A stretch of 64,000 nt of DNA. Source: Phorcus lineatus (taxonomy: Eukaryota > Mollusca > Gastropoda > Trochida > Trochidae). Below are positions 49,160-63,645 of the stretch, piece after piece. The notes beneath the pieces are model-generated. The model ran no database searches. It was not told the DNA's origin and saw only the letters and a program-made list of their open reading frames with translations. The position numbers and the translations under genes were made by a program. How positions within the stretch are numbered: position 1 is the first letter of the stretch; every line of letters begins with the position of its first letter. The DNA lies in the NCBI GenBank assembly GCA_921293015.1, contig OV121082.1, positions 1,240,001 to 1,304,000 on the forward strand. The letters run 5' to 3'.

Positions 49160-50417
49160 GACAAGCGCAAGTTGGAGGAGTCTTCCTCCAGTTTGTCACA
49201 AGACCTAAAACTTTGTCACCTCAAGAACGAGTTGGAAATTAATTGGATAAGATGTAAATTGCTGAATCTTTTTTTTCTTTTCATTTTTCAATAATGGTAA
49301 CTTATATTTACCGAATGATTATATCTTATATTTAACTTACTTTATTTCATAATCTCATTGAATAAACATTCTTCAGTACTTCAACTTATAGCAGACAATT
49401 AATTCATTTCTACTTTCAATTTGCAAATACAGGATTAATTGAAACTTCCGGTTAAAAAGTTGAATCCTTTTGGCACTCATTATTTGCCAATCCACACATT
49501 TTAACCCTAAACCTCCACTTGTTATTGTGTTCTGTCAGCATATTGATACTCCATCATACAAACCTAGGTCTTCTTATCAAAACTTTGCAATAAAATAAGC
49601 TTCAGAAACAACCTTAAGACTTGTAAATCAGATTAAAAAGAAAATCAATTTCAAAAGTCAACCTACGAAGATTTGAGGCAATCACAAATCAATCAAATCA
49701 GGAATGTTTTTCCTTGTTTCTGATAATCTGAAGCCTGAAGCACTCCGGCTTCAATCATTCTTAACTCTAATAACAATAAGCTTAGAAAACGTCCACCCTC
49801 AAGACTATGTATAATCCCTATATGGAAGTCGGTCACCACCAGCTAAATTGAATCTATTGTCACATAGTTCTTCCTTTTAAGAGGTCATTTCCCATAAGCA
49901 TATCACAGCTTCTCAATGTCCAATGCTTTCTTTATCTTCTTTTACAGAGTTTATTCAGTTCTTTATCATTCCAAATAATTTGAACAGCCATCCTATTGCA
50001 CCATTTGGATTATCAAATCTGTTACTTTTATCACACTTTGGATTATCAAATGCTATTACCTAGTGAGCCTGTATCAGCAATGTTTATTACATTTTTCTAC
50101 TTCTCATTTCTTACAATAATTTTTACTGGAAATACCTATGAGTTCTATCAATTAAAAAAATGCATTATACTTCCAAAAACCATCAAGAAGTTTTCATTTT
50201 TTTGGTTCCATCAATGTCAAATGTTATGTTGTACTATCAATGTCTTACACTGGCCCACATGTTAACCCTTGAATCAATATGGCCGCTGCTGTTCCTGTTC
50301 CTGACATCTGTCCAATCTACTGATCCTTACAACAGGAGCTTTCTATTTATATATCCATCAGACTGTATATATAAATGTATATCAACACAGTTGATGACAA
50401 TACAATGTACACAGAAC

Positions 50418-50447
50418 AATATGTGTTTACGGAATATGTGTTTACGG
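50418..50447. repeat. 15-bp perfect tandem duplication
   Basis: aatatgtgtttacgg occurs twice with no spacer. Confidence 0.95.
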
Positions 50448-53139
50448 CTGCTTGTCGATGACATTACAGTAAACTATCAACATGGCACTTTTGTTGCTAT
50501 TTGACGCGCCAGTGTATACCAACATAAGTATAACAGTCTGATGTGGTTGACAAGCAAGAAGATGCAGCACACAGTACTTTTAGAGGGGCTTCACAACACG
50601 AAAGTCAACCCTGGCAGTTGATCCACAGCCTCAAATGTTGACAATCAATATTGACAAGGGAGAAGTTGTGCAATAGCTTGACAGAACACCACGCTATCCA
50701 TACCGTACGTCCAGATAGATTTCTCCTGGTCACCATGTTCTCTGACTAAATGATGCAAGTATTCGAGGATCTATCCATTCACGATTTTTATTTATCAATG
50801 AAAAAAATTTGGATCTTGTTGATACTATTCATGTATATATATATATTTCTGTTTATGTCACTTAATGGTAAAGGAGTAATATTATCATCTTAGTTTAGTT
50901 CATCACAAATATGTAACATTTCAAACAGTAAGTTTTTTATTTTATTCTGATAGCAGTAGAAGCCATCGATCAAAATGAGGGGAAAAACTATCACAAGTAA
51001 ATGACATCCAAACTATCAACAGAAAGGTCAAAATAACAATGACCAAAGAAAGAATTTACACCCAATGATAGAAAAAAATGATTCCTCAAAACTGATGACA
51101 CCCAGTAATTTTCTGTATTAGGAACAGCCAAAAACAGATGAAAATTACAACACGGCAATCACACACCCACAAGAAGAGACTGGAGGATATTTGTGACGTG
51201 GATTACGAGGGTGCAGATTACGCAGGACAAATCTGGGTCAGTCGGGTCACGGTTGAGAGAAAATCGTCACCCTTTCGTCTGGCAATCTTCAGAACAGGGG
51301 GAGCAATCAGGAAACCGACACCTCGATAAGCAGTCGGTGATGTATTACAAAACAACAGAACTCTCCGCAGCTCAACTAGCTGCCATTTCTGCTGGACTTG
51401 GCCGAGATTTCTGTTGTTCTGTAATTATAAGGACAATATGTAATCATAGAGACACCAAGAAATACTCTCATGCTGTCCATCTCACAGTGAGATCAAGGTC
51501 TGCCAAGAAGAGTTGGAACATTGCATTCTGGGAAGCCATATGTGGAAAGTAATTATAACGTATCGCGAACAGATCGTGAAATGAAAGCTTTAACTGGCAA
51601 TGATTGGGAGCATCTGTCATCCAAATTGTGACTACTGTATAGTCAATAAATGTGGCGTGTGATATTCATGCACTGGCTGATGGTATCTCATAGTGAACTA
51701 CATTGACTGTCATCCTACACTCAAAGATGTGCTTGTAAAATAATGACCCAACACTGCATGAAATATTCAGCTTAACTCGCTGCATGCTAAAAGCACTCAT
51801 AGGTGCCAAACATAGACAAAATTCAGAAATATGCTTTATAAAGATCTGAGTATTGAACCTTGAATGAAACTTTAAAGCAAAATGACCAAAAAGTATTATC
51901 ATATCCACAAAAATAGATACAAGTCCACTGACACAATTGTAGAGGGTTTTGAAGTCCAGCTTAGTAAACAAAAAGCTCGACCTAATTATCCAGAATATAT
52001 ATTTTGGTTGGGGCGAGAGTGGACAGTAAAGTGGCAGACTACGTAAAGGAAAGGAGTTGTAGCACCGCACACGTTGCACTTCAACATATCAAAGTTTGGG
52101 AGAGGAAATCTCTTGAATATTATATCGTCATTCTAATTCATTTCTCACTTCCTTCCTTGCTCGGACGTATACACTTGAATGGTATTTCTGTTTTATTCCG
52201 CAACATTTGCACTCCCACGCCGAAGTTCAAGCTTGTCGCCAGGCCAAATCATAAACAACTAAGCACGTGACAATTACTGTAATTAACATATCCATGACAG
52301 GAAGAGGTAATATCGGAGGTAAATGACTCAAAGTCGTGTCAGTTGACAAGGTTTGTGAATATTATGACCGATGGATGACATGTATTAATCGTGTTTATTG
52401 ATCAGATGGTGATCAACTAACGTAGGACTGGATGGCTTTGTGCAGATGTGTAAAGGAAGTTTTAATTTAAAGGTCAAGGTCATTTCTTAAAATGTTAAAT
52501 GTTCTTCATTGTTGAATAATCAAACATTTCTCATATTCTGTCGATGTTATCCAGATAAATTTTCAAGGCTTATCATTGGAAATTATTTTATATTTTCAAT
52601 CTTTTAATTATTAATTAATATGTACATTACATAAAAGTTGTTTTTTTTAAATTTATTTTTTAAATTTCAAAATCAACAATTTTCAAAAAAAAAATCACAT
52701 CATTTATGTCAAGAGTATATGTTATTACCAGTAAGAATCAATATCTTGCGTGACGATATCATTCCTACTCTAAAAGCGATTACCCAAGTTCGAGATTGTG
52801 CTGTGCTTGCTGTAACACAACTGCCTCTTATGCAGAAGGCTCCCAAAGGACTCTACAAATGAAACTATTGTGTCCATTCACAGCAGAACAAAAAGCTGAG
52901 GTGAATCTAGCATGAGTAATACACAGTGTCTCGTTCTTCAAAATGCCCATTTTCTTATGATAAAGATAAGTAAGTTGACCTTGAAATGCAAAAACAATGT
53001 ATTATAAATTTGTAATGCATTTTATGTACTTTGTGTCTCGTAAGCCTTATGGCTGGATGCTATGTTTTACAGTTTTTTTATGGCAATAGTATATCAAGGA
53101 TGTTTATTATATTTCTATGTCTTTGATTATATGAATAGC

Positions 53140-53188
53140 ATGTGACAAGTGAATAATATATTTTTCTTCTTCTTCTTCTTCTTCTTCT
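53140..53188 (+). repeat. (TTC)n microsatellite with retroposon-like end
   Basis: catgtgacaagtgaataata then a (TTC)8-type run. Compare tgtgacactctaataaaata then (TTC)5 near 4.65 kb: same order and similar spacing. Confidence 0.6.
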
Positions 53189-53899
53189 GTAAGCCCATTT
53201 CCACCCCGGAAATTGGAAGGGTGTCCCGTGGACAGATTTGTCCAAAAAGATGATAATGAATATTTATAATAACAAAGTATTTAAAAGTAGAGTAGAAGAA
53301 ATATTGTCAAATATCTGAAACAATTACTTTCATCCTCTACAATACCAAAATGTGGCATTTCTCTCACTTCTCTCAATTCTCATTTAACTCTTAAGCTGCT
53401 GACATTGCTAAACCTCCTTACGGAAGATATCATGTCAAGAATGACGTGGATTGTCTCCCCTGTCGGCCTGGAAATTGGATGATGGCATGATGATGCTGCA
53501 AGCGGACATCAGGATGCAGGGAGCGGTGCTCCAGCAGGGAGATCCACCCCTCGTATGGGCAGTCATGTCTCAGGCCTGCACTATCTAGCTCTCCCTGCCA
53601 CACGGCAACACAACTCCATCCCAGCATGCATCAGCGCAAACACTTGCCGTTTTAAAACTATTTGCATTGGTTTACCATATTTTATTTGCGGGAGGGAGGA
53701 CAAGTGTAAGCTGACAGAGGGTAGAACGAGTGCACCTCATCCTAGTGAAATAGATAACACAGAAAAACAATCTCCCATATTGGTTTGTAATCTGATTGCG
53801 AATCACATTAATCATTACGTAAGTCAAACACCAAATAAATACTGGAGACGAGGCCGCATCAAGTGACAATAAAATGTCAACCCAGTGAAATGCCATCCA

Positions 53900-55400
53900 A
53901 GTTAATAATTTTTTTCAAGATCCATATCTTTAATTTCTATAATGTTTGAGAGGAGAAATATGAGGAACTAATGGCTGGACCTGTTTTATTTGCTGCGGAG
54001 TGAGAAGAGAAGCCAAAGTGAGATCTATTCCGGGCTTCGAAGCAGCTTCCCTGATGAACATGTCTCTTTTAATCTGGCAATTTAGCTCGTCTAACGCATC
54101 TGTCACCAACTGTATTTTTCCCGTCCACGCCTAAAAAACATCTTTTTGCCCTGAAATGTTTGATTGAACATTGGAGGGCAGATTGCTAAGGATGGACTGG
54201 CGGCGAATGACGGCCTCAAAACGAGGGGACAAGTTGTGCCCAAACGGACCCTGGGGGCCAAATCAAGAAGTATTTCAGGATCAGCCTTCAGAAGTTTCAA
54301 TCATATTTGTAGACTTGGGATAAAACAGTTTTCAAAGGATGTCGTCTGCTAGACAGAACCCTTTCAAAGAGGCCGTCTGCCTTGCCGGGCTCCTATGTTG
54401 ATTCTTTCACGCGGCTGCAAGTGGCAGAAAATCTTCACAGCCGGAAAAACATGGCACTAGCAGATATTGTTCCATAACGTGGACTAACACAAATTATATG
54501 AATTTATAATCAACTTTGTGATGTTTTTCGATTCACTCCCTTTTCAAGCTGGATTAACAATTCACTAAAAAAGCAATTTGCTTAAGTTCATTACAATCGA
54601 TAGGTTAATGTGTTTTGAAAAAAAATACTAATTTCTCAAATGAGCAAGCAGATGAAAGTACACCAAGGGCAAAAGCAACATGAAAGCCTGGAGACAATGG
54701 GAGTGGAATGAAGGACAAGCTCCCGTCACCTTCACACCGAAAAGACAGGATGCATATTACATCTTGCCAGGGAATTATTCATGAGGACTTTTCACACTCC
54801 ACTGAATGCTTTCCACTGGCTAATTAATCCGATCCTCGTATATAAGCATGCAATTCTGTGTCGTCACACTCAAGTTCCCGTAAAAACATCACATAGACAA
54901 AACCTCGCTGCATCTCCAGCCAATCTTCCCAAAACAGTTTAAAAACAGACAAACCCAAAGCTGATACGGCTTGTTGCTGTCTTAATTTTCCACATGGATG
55001 GATACCAATATGGCGACCGACCGGCGGCCGTTTCACTGAATGCTCTTGTTTCAGTGTATGACGACTCTAATCAGACAGATTTCATCTCCATTAGCCATCA
55101 GTCCTCCATGGCCCTATCGGCGGTCAGCTCGGGACACTGACCACTGACCGGGCCGGGCAGTGACAACATGCTGGATGGCCATTAATGATTCTAAACGTTG
55201 TCAGCCCTTGATGCCCTTTCAAACAACAGCATAATTTAATTTGGTCATTACTAAGGAGATAATCACTGTTAATACCCACTTATCCATCTGCTATGCAAGC
55301 TATACGGTCAGGTTTCAGCAACCGGAATGCAAGGAGAATTACTGCTCCTTCCGTTTAACTATCGTTTATCTCGCCTTTTAGATTATCATTTGAACATAGA
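53900..55400. other. Candidate conserved non-coding island in the 5' intron
   Basis: A stretch of more balanced composition inside AT-rich intron, rich in homeodomain-type words (gctaattaatccgat near 54820, ccattaatgattc near 55180, ggtcattac near 55245). Short open frames occur on both strands near 54103-54352, without family features. Developmental regulators such as TCF genes often carry such elements; conservation cannot be tested here. Confidence 0.3.
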
Positions 55401-55748
55401 ATTCTATTATTCAAGATTATGAATTAACACTTTCTCATATTTAATTTCTTCTTTCTGAAGTGATTGAATAAAATTAGAAAATAAACACAGAACTATAACC
55501 AAAAAAAGCCAAAAGATATTAATGAAATAATTTCTTGTTTTATCAAAAATAACTCTTTAATAGATTAGAAAATAAATAAACATTTAAACAATGTTAACAG
55601 TCAACCTGAACTAATACTTGAATGTTTGTAATCAAATTTTGTAGATCTGATACAATTTATTGTTTCAAAACTTATAAGTTTTCCGAAGAAATGTCTCGTT
55701 TATTGGCAATTCATATTAAACCTACTCCCTACGACGGATAATCAAGAA

Positions 55749-55822
55749 TAGGGGGTAGAGGATGGACACCAGGGGGCAGTGTAAGAATGGGGAGGGGAAG
55801 GGGGAGAAGGGGGGAGGAGGTG
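55749..55822 (+). repeat. G-rich tract with many G runs
   Basis: Repeated runs of three to six G separated by short A/T spacers (ggggaggggaagggggagaa). Quadruplex potential on the plus strand, C-rich on the gene's sense strand. Confidence 0.7.
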
Positions 55823-58800
55823 AGACGAATAAGGGGAGTTGGTAGGATCAAAGAGCCGCACAGCATCCCCTGGTCCCTCCAAACCCTTTTCAGGCTTCTG
55901 CATTCCTCCTCCTACTTCTTGTAGGTCACTTCTCTTAAACTAGGCATATGGTAAAACCTTTTTTACAAGCCAATATACCCCCTCTGTTGAGAGAACTATC
56001 TGACTTGGTAACACACCTGAACCTTAAAAACTCCAAAAACTTCTCTTGTCTACCAATCTACACTAACCCCTGACCTGAAGCTAAACTCCTCTTAACCCGT
56101 TACTTTATTGTCTCAAGCCTGTCCTGGAACAAAATCCATAGCACCTCTACAAAACCCTTCAGAGAAAGACAATACTTCATTCATGATTTTTACATAATGG
56201 ACATTTCTCCCAAATTTTTCTAAAGTGGCATTAGTCCCTTGTTCCGTAAGGTCCAGAATCGATCAGGCGATACCCTCACCACAGAACCCATGCCAAACAG
56301 AACATTCCATTGGAAACACATTTAAAATATGTCCACTGTCTGAAGGGGTCGTACCACACCTAGTATTACCTCCAATTAGCACTTCAATGTTTCCCTGCCT
56401 CCAAACCCTCTTGACCAACTTCTCCCCTTTATTTTCAGCCCCTTTCATGCTTCCTTCTATCTGTGACCCTGACATGGTGTCTATTTAACATCCTTTATAC
56501 ATCAGATCTATATCTTATCCCTTCACATGTTTGTCAGACAGTTTTTGGGACAACTAACCCCCGGTCAATGTTTTTATCTATGGTTTTACTATTCTTTAGC
56601 TTTTTCGCCTTACCTACAGGATAATTGGTTAAGCTTTCGATAAAATAATTTTGCAATCTTCCTCATTGAAAAACAACCGACTGAGATATCTCAATTTTCA
56701 ACAATCCTGGAAGTTTTGAGCCCACCCCAGGCAACAATCTCAAGCACCGACCACCTTGACCAATACAGGCTGGCAAAAGGTTAAAATATTCCTATATCAA
56801 CCCTCTTACGAGCCCATCCTGAGAAAAGCACCTATCCTGGTGCCCTTCAAAGAACAAGGTCCTATATCACCTTGCTGTTTTTGAGCTCCATACACTGAAG
56901 CCCACAGATCTGTCAGACTGGCTTGTCTGAGCTCCTGACATCACCTGCCTCACTCCGGGACTGCCTACATCTTTAACAGTGACATTGCTGTCACATAAAC
57001 CGGAAGAAAGGAAACATTTCAGGAATCAGCTCAAGCGGAACGTGTATATCTATCTGTGACATCAACTCGTATATCACCTGAACACACGCAATTCATCATT
57101 ACACAAACTGTATAGCATACAGAGACAAAATGAATTAACTCCAAAGAACTTCAGAAAATGATCTAAAATCCAAGATTTATATGAAGTGTAAAAAAAAATA
57201 TCACAGAGATGCTTATGTGGACTTAAGGGAAAAAAAATTACACTTACTTGAAATATTAACATATTCTGTTTTAAAACCAAACTTTTGTCACAAACATTAT
57301 TGCATTGTTGTTTTCAAAATTACAAAACTGTCTATAATGACACAAAATTTCATCTTTTAGTATGACAAACAGTCATATACCATTAAGATAGAAAATTGAT
57401 CATAATCTGAAAATCATCCTTTTACTATTAAAGCCATTTGATATTTTCTATCATATTTTAAATTTGATTTCAGAAATACTAAACGTCACAGACAATATGA
57501 AATAATAATTGTTTTAAGAACAAAGATTAAAGTGTCAAATATACATAATTTCATACAATAAATCATTTATATTTCAATGATGACATTTAATAAGTCTTTC
57601 TAGTTGATGTGGTATTGGGTAAATCATGCTGAACTCTCCCAATAGATGGGTGATATGTAAACACAAGGAACAGGCATCAACATCTCTTCTTTCCTCAGTT
57701 CATGTGGAGTGTTTTCAGAAAACAAACGCACACGCGCACTCGTGAACACATGGCCCTTGTAAAAGTCCCGCACACTTAACCTGCGTATTTCCACACAGCA
57801 GAGAACCAGTCTTTTCAAACCGGTGTCAGTTCATCTAGAAAATTGTTAGTTTAAATAAATCTCCATCTCGAACATTACTAATGATCTTCCTTCAACCTGA
57901 AAATTACATTGACATAATTATGCCAAAAATTTCCATTTTGTAATCGAGTTACTAAAAGTGTGTGTGTTTGAATTTGATGCCGCTGAGCGTGCTCAGTGCT
58001 CAGACGGTCCACATCTGTTGCCATGTTTCTCAAAGACAATGAGCGTAGTCGTTGTTTATCACACTTCATTAACAACTTCTTTAAATTCACAAATTATAAT
58101 TATTTTCATAATGTAAAATATTCTACCTTTCATATATATCATGAATACAGCAGTCAAAATAAAGTCTTCATATAAATCAAAGAAACATGTAAAATATAAT
58201 CCTTTACTTTTGGCTTGTATTTTACATTTTCTTTAATCAACAGTATTTACATTAGCCATTCCATAAATGATCGACAAATTCTCAACATATTTGATGAAAC
58301 TATTAGAAAAACAAGTTAAGGTATATAGTTAGATTACCTAACAAATGTGAAATTAAAGATAGAACAAAATCTTTTGTATTACCAAAATAACACCTAACAC
58401 CTACAATCTTTATTATCAAAATTTTCAAATGCTCATGTAGCGATAATCTGATGTTGATATTATAACTTTCCTTGACATTCCTTCCCATTGGTATAACTTC
58501 CCATTAGTAACACCTGATAAATCGATGAACAAGAGAGAAAAAGGAATGTTTAGTCAAATGACGGATTTATTCAAAATGCTATGTTAATACCATCATTATA
58601 GAATCACCACAAAAACAGCACTGGCAACACTCACTACCATGCAGAAATTTATTTCAAAAGTTAATCAAAAGTTTTGTCAAATCATAACCATATTTACAAA
58701 GACAGTAAATTTTTCAAGTAAATATCCATGCATTTGTGTAGAAAGTTTGATCAATTTTAATTCTTATTTGAAAACCATTTAAATCTATGATTTAGTGTTT

Positions 58801-61800
58801 ATCTAACCTATTATGTGTAAAATCATGATGATAGAGATTTGATACTCTCCCATGAACTATATCTGTTCATGTTTCCAAGTCTTTATTCAAACAGCTTTCA
58901 ACAATAAATCATCTCCCTTTCTGCAGCCGCTGGGGAGCGGTCCTTAGGAATCCAGATATCAATTCACTAACAACCCGCTATCCATTTAACCCAACCCTGG
59001 TCAATAGATTTGTACAAGGGTTTATGTCAGTCTCGCGCTTAGTAATACGCCAGCTATGTCTGTCTCCTTCCCTTCCACTCCCGTCCAGTCCATGTTATTA
59101 AAAACATTTCACGAGCCCAGAGTGGACACAGTGGCCACTCATGCACGACCAATCCTGCCACAATAAACCCTTTGCGCTTCACTTCACAAAGGCTGTCCTG
59201 TTCTTTTTAACACCTCCCTGCTCCCCACAAACCAAACATGACAAGTAATTTCGGAAAATTTGCCATGAAGCAGTTTATGGTTGCTGTCCCAGCTGACTAT
59301 GAAGGTTTGTGAAGGGCCTTAATGACTGGGAAATGTCTTGCTGGTCATCCTGCGTCCAACAGGAAGTGGACAATGGGGAGATAATGCACTTCATTAGATA
59401 TTTACTTACAGCAGTCATGCAGCATTCAGAGATACGGAAATGGAAACATTTTGTACATATCCTTCCAGAAAGATTGTCATATTTAGAGCTGTTTCTGTGA
59501 TTACATGTTGTGTGTACATTTCTTCAATATTCAGCAAGATTGAGAGTTACAATGAACAGCATAGGAAGAAGAAAGCTGGTGGACGGCAGTGTTGGCAGGC
59601 TCACAGCTGATAGCATGCTACCCGGCCTGTACAGGTGCTACATATTGTTACATGTTGCCATTCAAACTGTTATAATCATACTGGCTATTTCACACAGGGG
59701 ACACCTTCACCATACTGTGGTGAGATTCTTGTGAACCGTGATGAGGATTAAGTATCAAATAGTATGGAATTTTTAAGAAAGTTTAGTGTTCGGTTCATCA
59801 CTCACTTAGAAAATTTGCTCAATTTAAAAACTATTCAACTGAGTTGTGAATTTCTGAGCATGTCCTAGTATTCTGACGTCACAACTGCAAGCTATTGTGC
59901 CAACACACATGCTGTGGTGTTACACCATAACTATCCCTGTATCAGCATAACCCTGCTCGCTTTCTACAGGACTGAGTCACGAAGGCAATCACAATACAGT
60001 GACAACACTGAAACAATAGTGACATTGATGCACACAGAGCCTCACGGGTGTCATACTTCAGAGAATGAGAGCAGTGATCTCTCAAGCGACAGATAAAAAG
60101 AAACCAATTGATGCTTGCTCCATTGGCCGATTACCGGAGAGTAAGACAAATATTCTTTAAACTGGACGATTGACGGAGAGTTACACAACCATCCATCCAT
60201 CCGGAAGGGAGACCACCAAGCCCGTCTCTAAGCAGTCACATCAGTCGCACAATGTGGTCTTGAGGACCAACAGCTGATGATGACCTGATACACTGCTCCG
60301 CTGCAGACAGTCCAGAATGGGTACACGCTGACCCCTTGTCTGGTCCCGTGGGGAAGATGAGATCTTAGTCAAGTGTTGACTTACCACTCCATTCAAACTA
60401 CATCGGGCCAGCCCTCATCAATGGGGGAACTGGACTGTCAACAGAGAAGGATACACCCCCAAAACTATCCCCATTTCCTTCTTACAGAATAAAGGGCCGA
60501 AATCACTCCGATTTCAATTCCTTACAATGCTGAGGGTCTAAATTGCCTCTTATTACTATATAGCAGTCTTTAACTATCCCCGTATATCCTCCTTCCCTCA
60601 ATGAAAAGGGTCAGAGTTGGTCAAGAGGTCAGTTTCTTTATCAACCTTGACCTGGTCACTCCAGCCCCTTTCATGCCACACCCCTTCCATGAAAGGGCTC
60701 ACTTCAAAGAGCTTGCAAAGCCAGAGGGTCGACCACCACAACAAGTTGTATCAAACCCAAATATTGGCTGTGATATCCTGATCTATAGTTCTAAAATCCA
60801 AAACTACCCTGATGTGTGAAGCAGCCGGGAGATATGGTTTACTTCCTGAGCTAACCATTGAGTGGTCTTCTGTTAATATCACTCTGCTTAATCATCCCAA
60901 GTGGTCCCTCTGATCAAGTGTCATACAAGAAATTGATAAGATTTTGATATCATACGGCGAAACAATGTCACAGACATCTTGAAAATGACCATCCTCGAAC
61001 ATGACATTCAACCAAATATCAAAAACAAATTACGCCATTTACGTCGCTAGCCATCATAACCATAACCATTACCAAGCACCTCCCATCATGCTTTGAGAAT
61101 GAAGAGTTCCATCTAGAAGCATGACAATAAATTGTAATGACAATGATACCAATCTATTCATGGACAGGTCAAAGTCACTGACAATTGCTAGAACCAACAA
61201 GCAAATTGGACAGTGACATTGGTCGCTGGTGTGATTAATGGGCAGATAACTCTGACATGACACAGCTGTGTCCTCTGATGAGCCTCTTTCTGACCCTGAC
61301 TGACAACAGTCATATGGACGAATCACAATCTCATATCAAACTTATTGCCAGCTTCGCTAACTGTCACAAGCAGTCTGGCTTCACGCTTCAAAAGACCTGC
61401 AACATCGGGGAACACACAAGCCGTCAACATAAATTACAAGTCTCGATGATTTGCTACAAGTGAATAATTCATATCCAAGCATAGAGCCTATATTTATGAA
61501 ATTGATGAAAAATGTTACTAAATTCTCACTTGTCAAAATCCATGGAATCAGTTTATTCATCAAAGTATACTTTATAATAAATATGTTAAATATCTGTCAA
61601 TTGTTTTAAAAAATGATGGTTTTATTTTTCCAAAATTGAAAAGGTATCAGACGATTTATGTGCTAAAAGAGAGTTTTCTGAATTATACCATGTTTATTGT
61701 GAAGATGAGAAATGTTTCAAAGTAAATGCTTGCTGAAACTTTCCTGTCCTGAAGAAAGTTACTGTGGTGAACTACCAATTTTTAAAAATTATTTTCTGTA

Positions 61801-62259
61801 TTGTTTGTTTTTGTTTAAAAATAATTCATTTCAACTTGTTGGTGTGTCTCAAATCTTTCTTCTAAAATCTTAAGTACATTATATATTTTTGAACATAAAG
61901 AAGCCAATGCCTGCTCACACTCAGACGGTATTAAAGGCGTAATTCTAATAATGTTCCCTGAATAAAGTCATTAGGGAGACTTTCTTTTTATAGAAGTTCA
62001 TTTACATATATACATAGATATATATATACACATACTTTTAAATTGCCAATTAGGAATAATGTCAATCAATGTATGGGGATCACTCGAGTTACACAAACAG
62101 ACTAACTAACGCAACGTCTTACCGCCTAAATCAGGACCTACGAAGTCAAATTTACTTGAAAATACAAACACACAATCACTTATAATTTTGCAAATTGAAT
62201 AATGGCTTCAAATAACTTAAGAGTTGACCAAGTTCTTAATACATAACAAATAAAGAAAT

Positions 62260-62276
62260 CCCCCCCCCCCCCCCCC
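62260..62276. repeat. C17 homopolymer run
   Basis: 17 consecutive C on the plus strand. Length is uncertain in any assembly. Confidence 0.9.
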
Positions 62277-63389
62277 AAGTCAGTTATAAAGGCTGCTTTA
62301 ACATGAGCCTGTAAGAGGGTGAATTATCTTTGTTGAAGGTCGAGTCTTTTTCTATTATTAGTAATATAGGTAAAATTTTTTAAGTACATATTCTTTAAAG
62401 CTATAAAAAAAATCTTAACCATGCAAAAAACTTAAACTTATATAAAAATATTTAAGTTTTTCTTACTGATTATAAAAATTATGAACAATGAAAGGCAAGA
62501 ACATAGTGGTTGAAATCCATGTAATATTCCAGTATTAACATCAATTAGTCAGTTGCATGAGGAACAAGAGAGATGTCATTAATGAGGCGGGCAACAGGTC
62601 TATGACGCTCGTCTACTAGCGTCTCCAGCAGCGACCAGGTAAAACAAACGTGAAATTGTCACAGAGCACAAGTGACATCCCCTAACGAGTCACATGTGAC
62701 CTCTGTTACCTGTTCAACACTAATCCCCTTCCTCGCCTTTCAATCAGGTATACACTTGTAACGTCGGGATACTTGACTCCAGAAATATAAGTTCTCTCTG
62801 TAAATAACTTTTACATATTTGCATTCATGTTTATCTGTGGTGAATTTACTTATTGTGAATGTAATCTCTAATTTTTTTAAAATAAGAAATGATTTTTCTC
62901 TTTTGTTTGCTTATATGAAAACAACTATACATTATATATTCAATTTTACACAATGTCTTAAATTCTGATAATTTATATACATATATATTACATTAATTAA
63001 TTTTCAGTTTGATATATATACCTTTATTGAAAAGCGGTATTGCAATTGAAGACCATTCAATGAGTGTTTAGATACAATATATATCTGATTTCTTTTAAAG
63101 AATTGATAAAGAGTTTCCACAATTTAATTAAATTTGTATAAAACATAATCAAACACCAAGAAGTAATAAGGCATGAACCTGGTACAACAAAACTGACCCA
63201 GCTCAAAGCCAAAAGTGTTTCATGTCACTAAAACAAAAAACAAAATGACAAAGATAATTTCAGAGAGGGTTAGCGCTACGAGGATATATTCAAATGAAAT
63301 TTGGCAGTGATGTATAGGTTCAATCGGCCCTCTCTCCTATCAACCCCCTTCCCCCCTTTCACTCTCAACCCCCCTCCCCTCACGGTATA

Positions 63390-63645
63390 TGAGTCACTCA
63401 GCCGCTATTCCCTTTGATCTTGCCAGACTCTACCCTGATTGGTCGGAAAGCAACGCACTGTGTTCATTGACAAAACGCCCGCTCTCTTTGATGTTGGGCC
63501 CCCTTCATCATACGTATCCCAACCGTTCCATAGCCCTGGTGCCTATCATATCCACCCATTTACATTGGGATAATTACATCACCCGATTAATAACTCTTAA
63601 AATGATCCTTAATTAAATTAATCAAGCTGACAAGTGTCTTTGATC
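63390..63645. promoter_or_regulatory. Candidate enhancer: AP-1, TCF and CCAAT sites
   Basis: Within about 255 bp there are TGAGTCA (63390-63396, AP-1 consensus), GCCGCT (63401-63406, one change from the C-clamp helper GCCGCC), CCTTTGATCTT (63411-63421, a full TCF consensus), ATTGG (63438-63442, inverted CCAAT), CTTTGAT (63486-63492) and CTTTGATC (63638-63645). The clustering is seen directly; enhancer function is inference. Confidence 0.4.

Noticed and set aside
51666..52079. 137-codon open frame on the minus strand
   Set aside because: Long for the window, but a hydrophobic/Cys/Phe mixture with no recognisable family or domain and no splice sites consistent with the TCF phases. Likely chance in intron.
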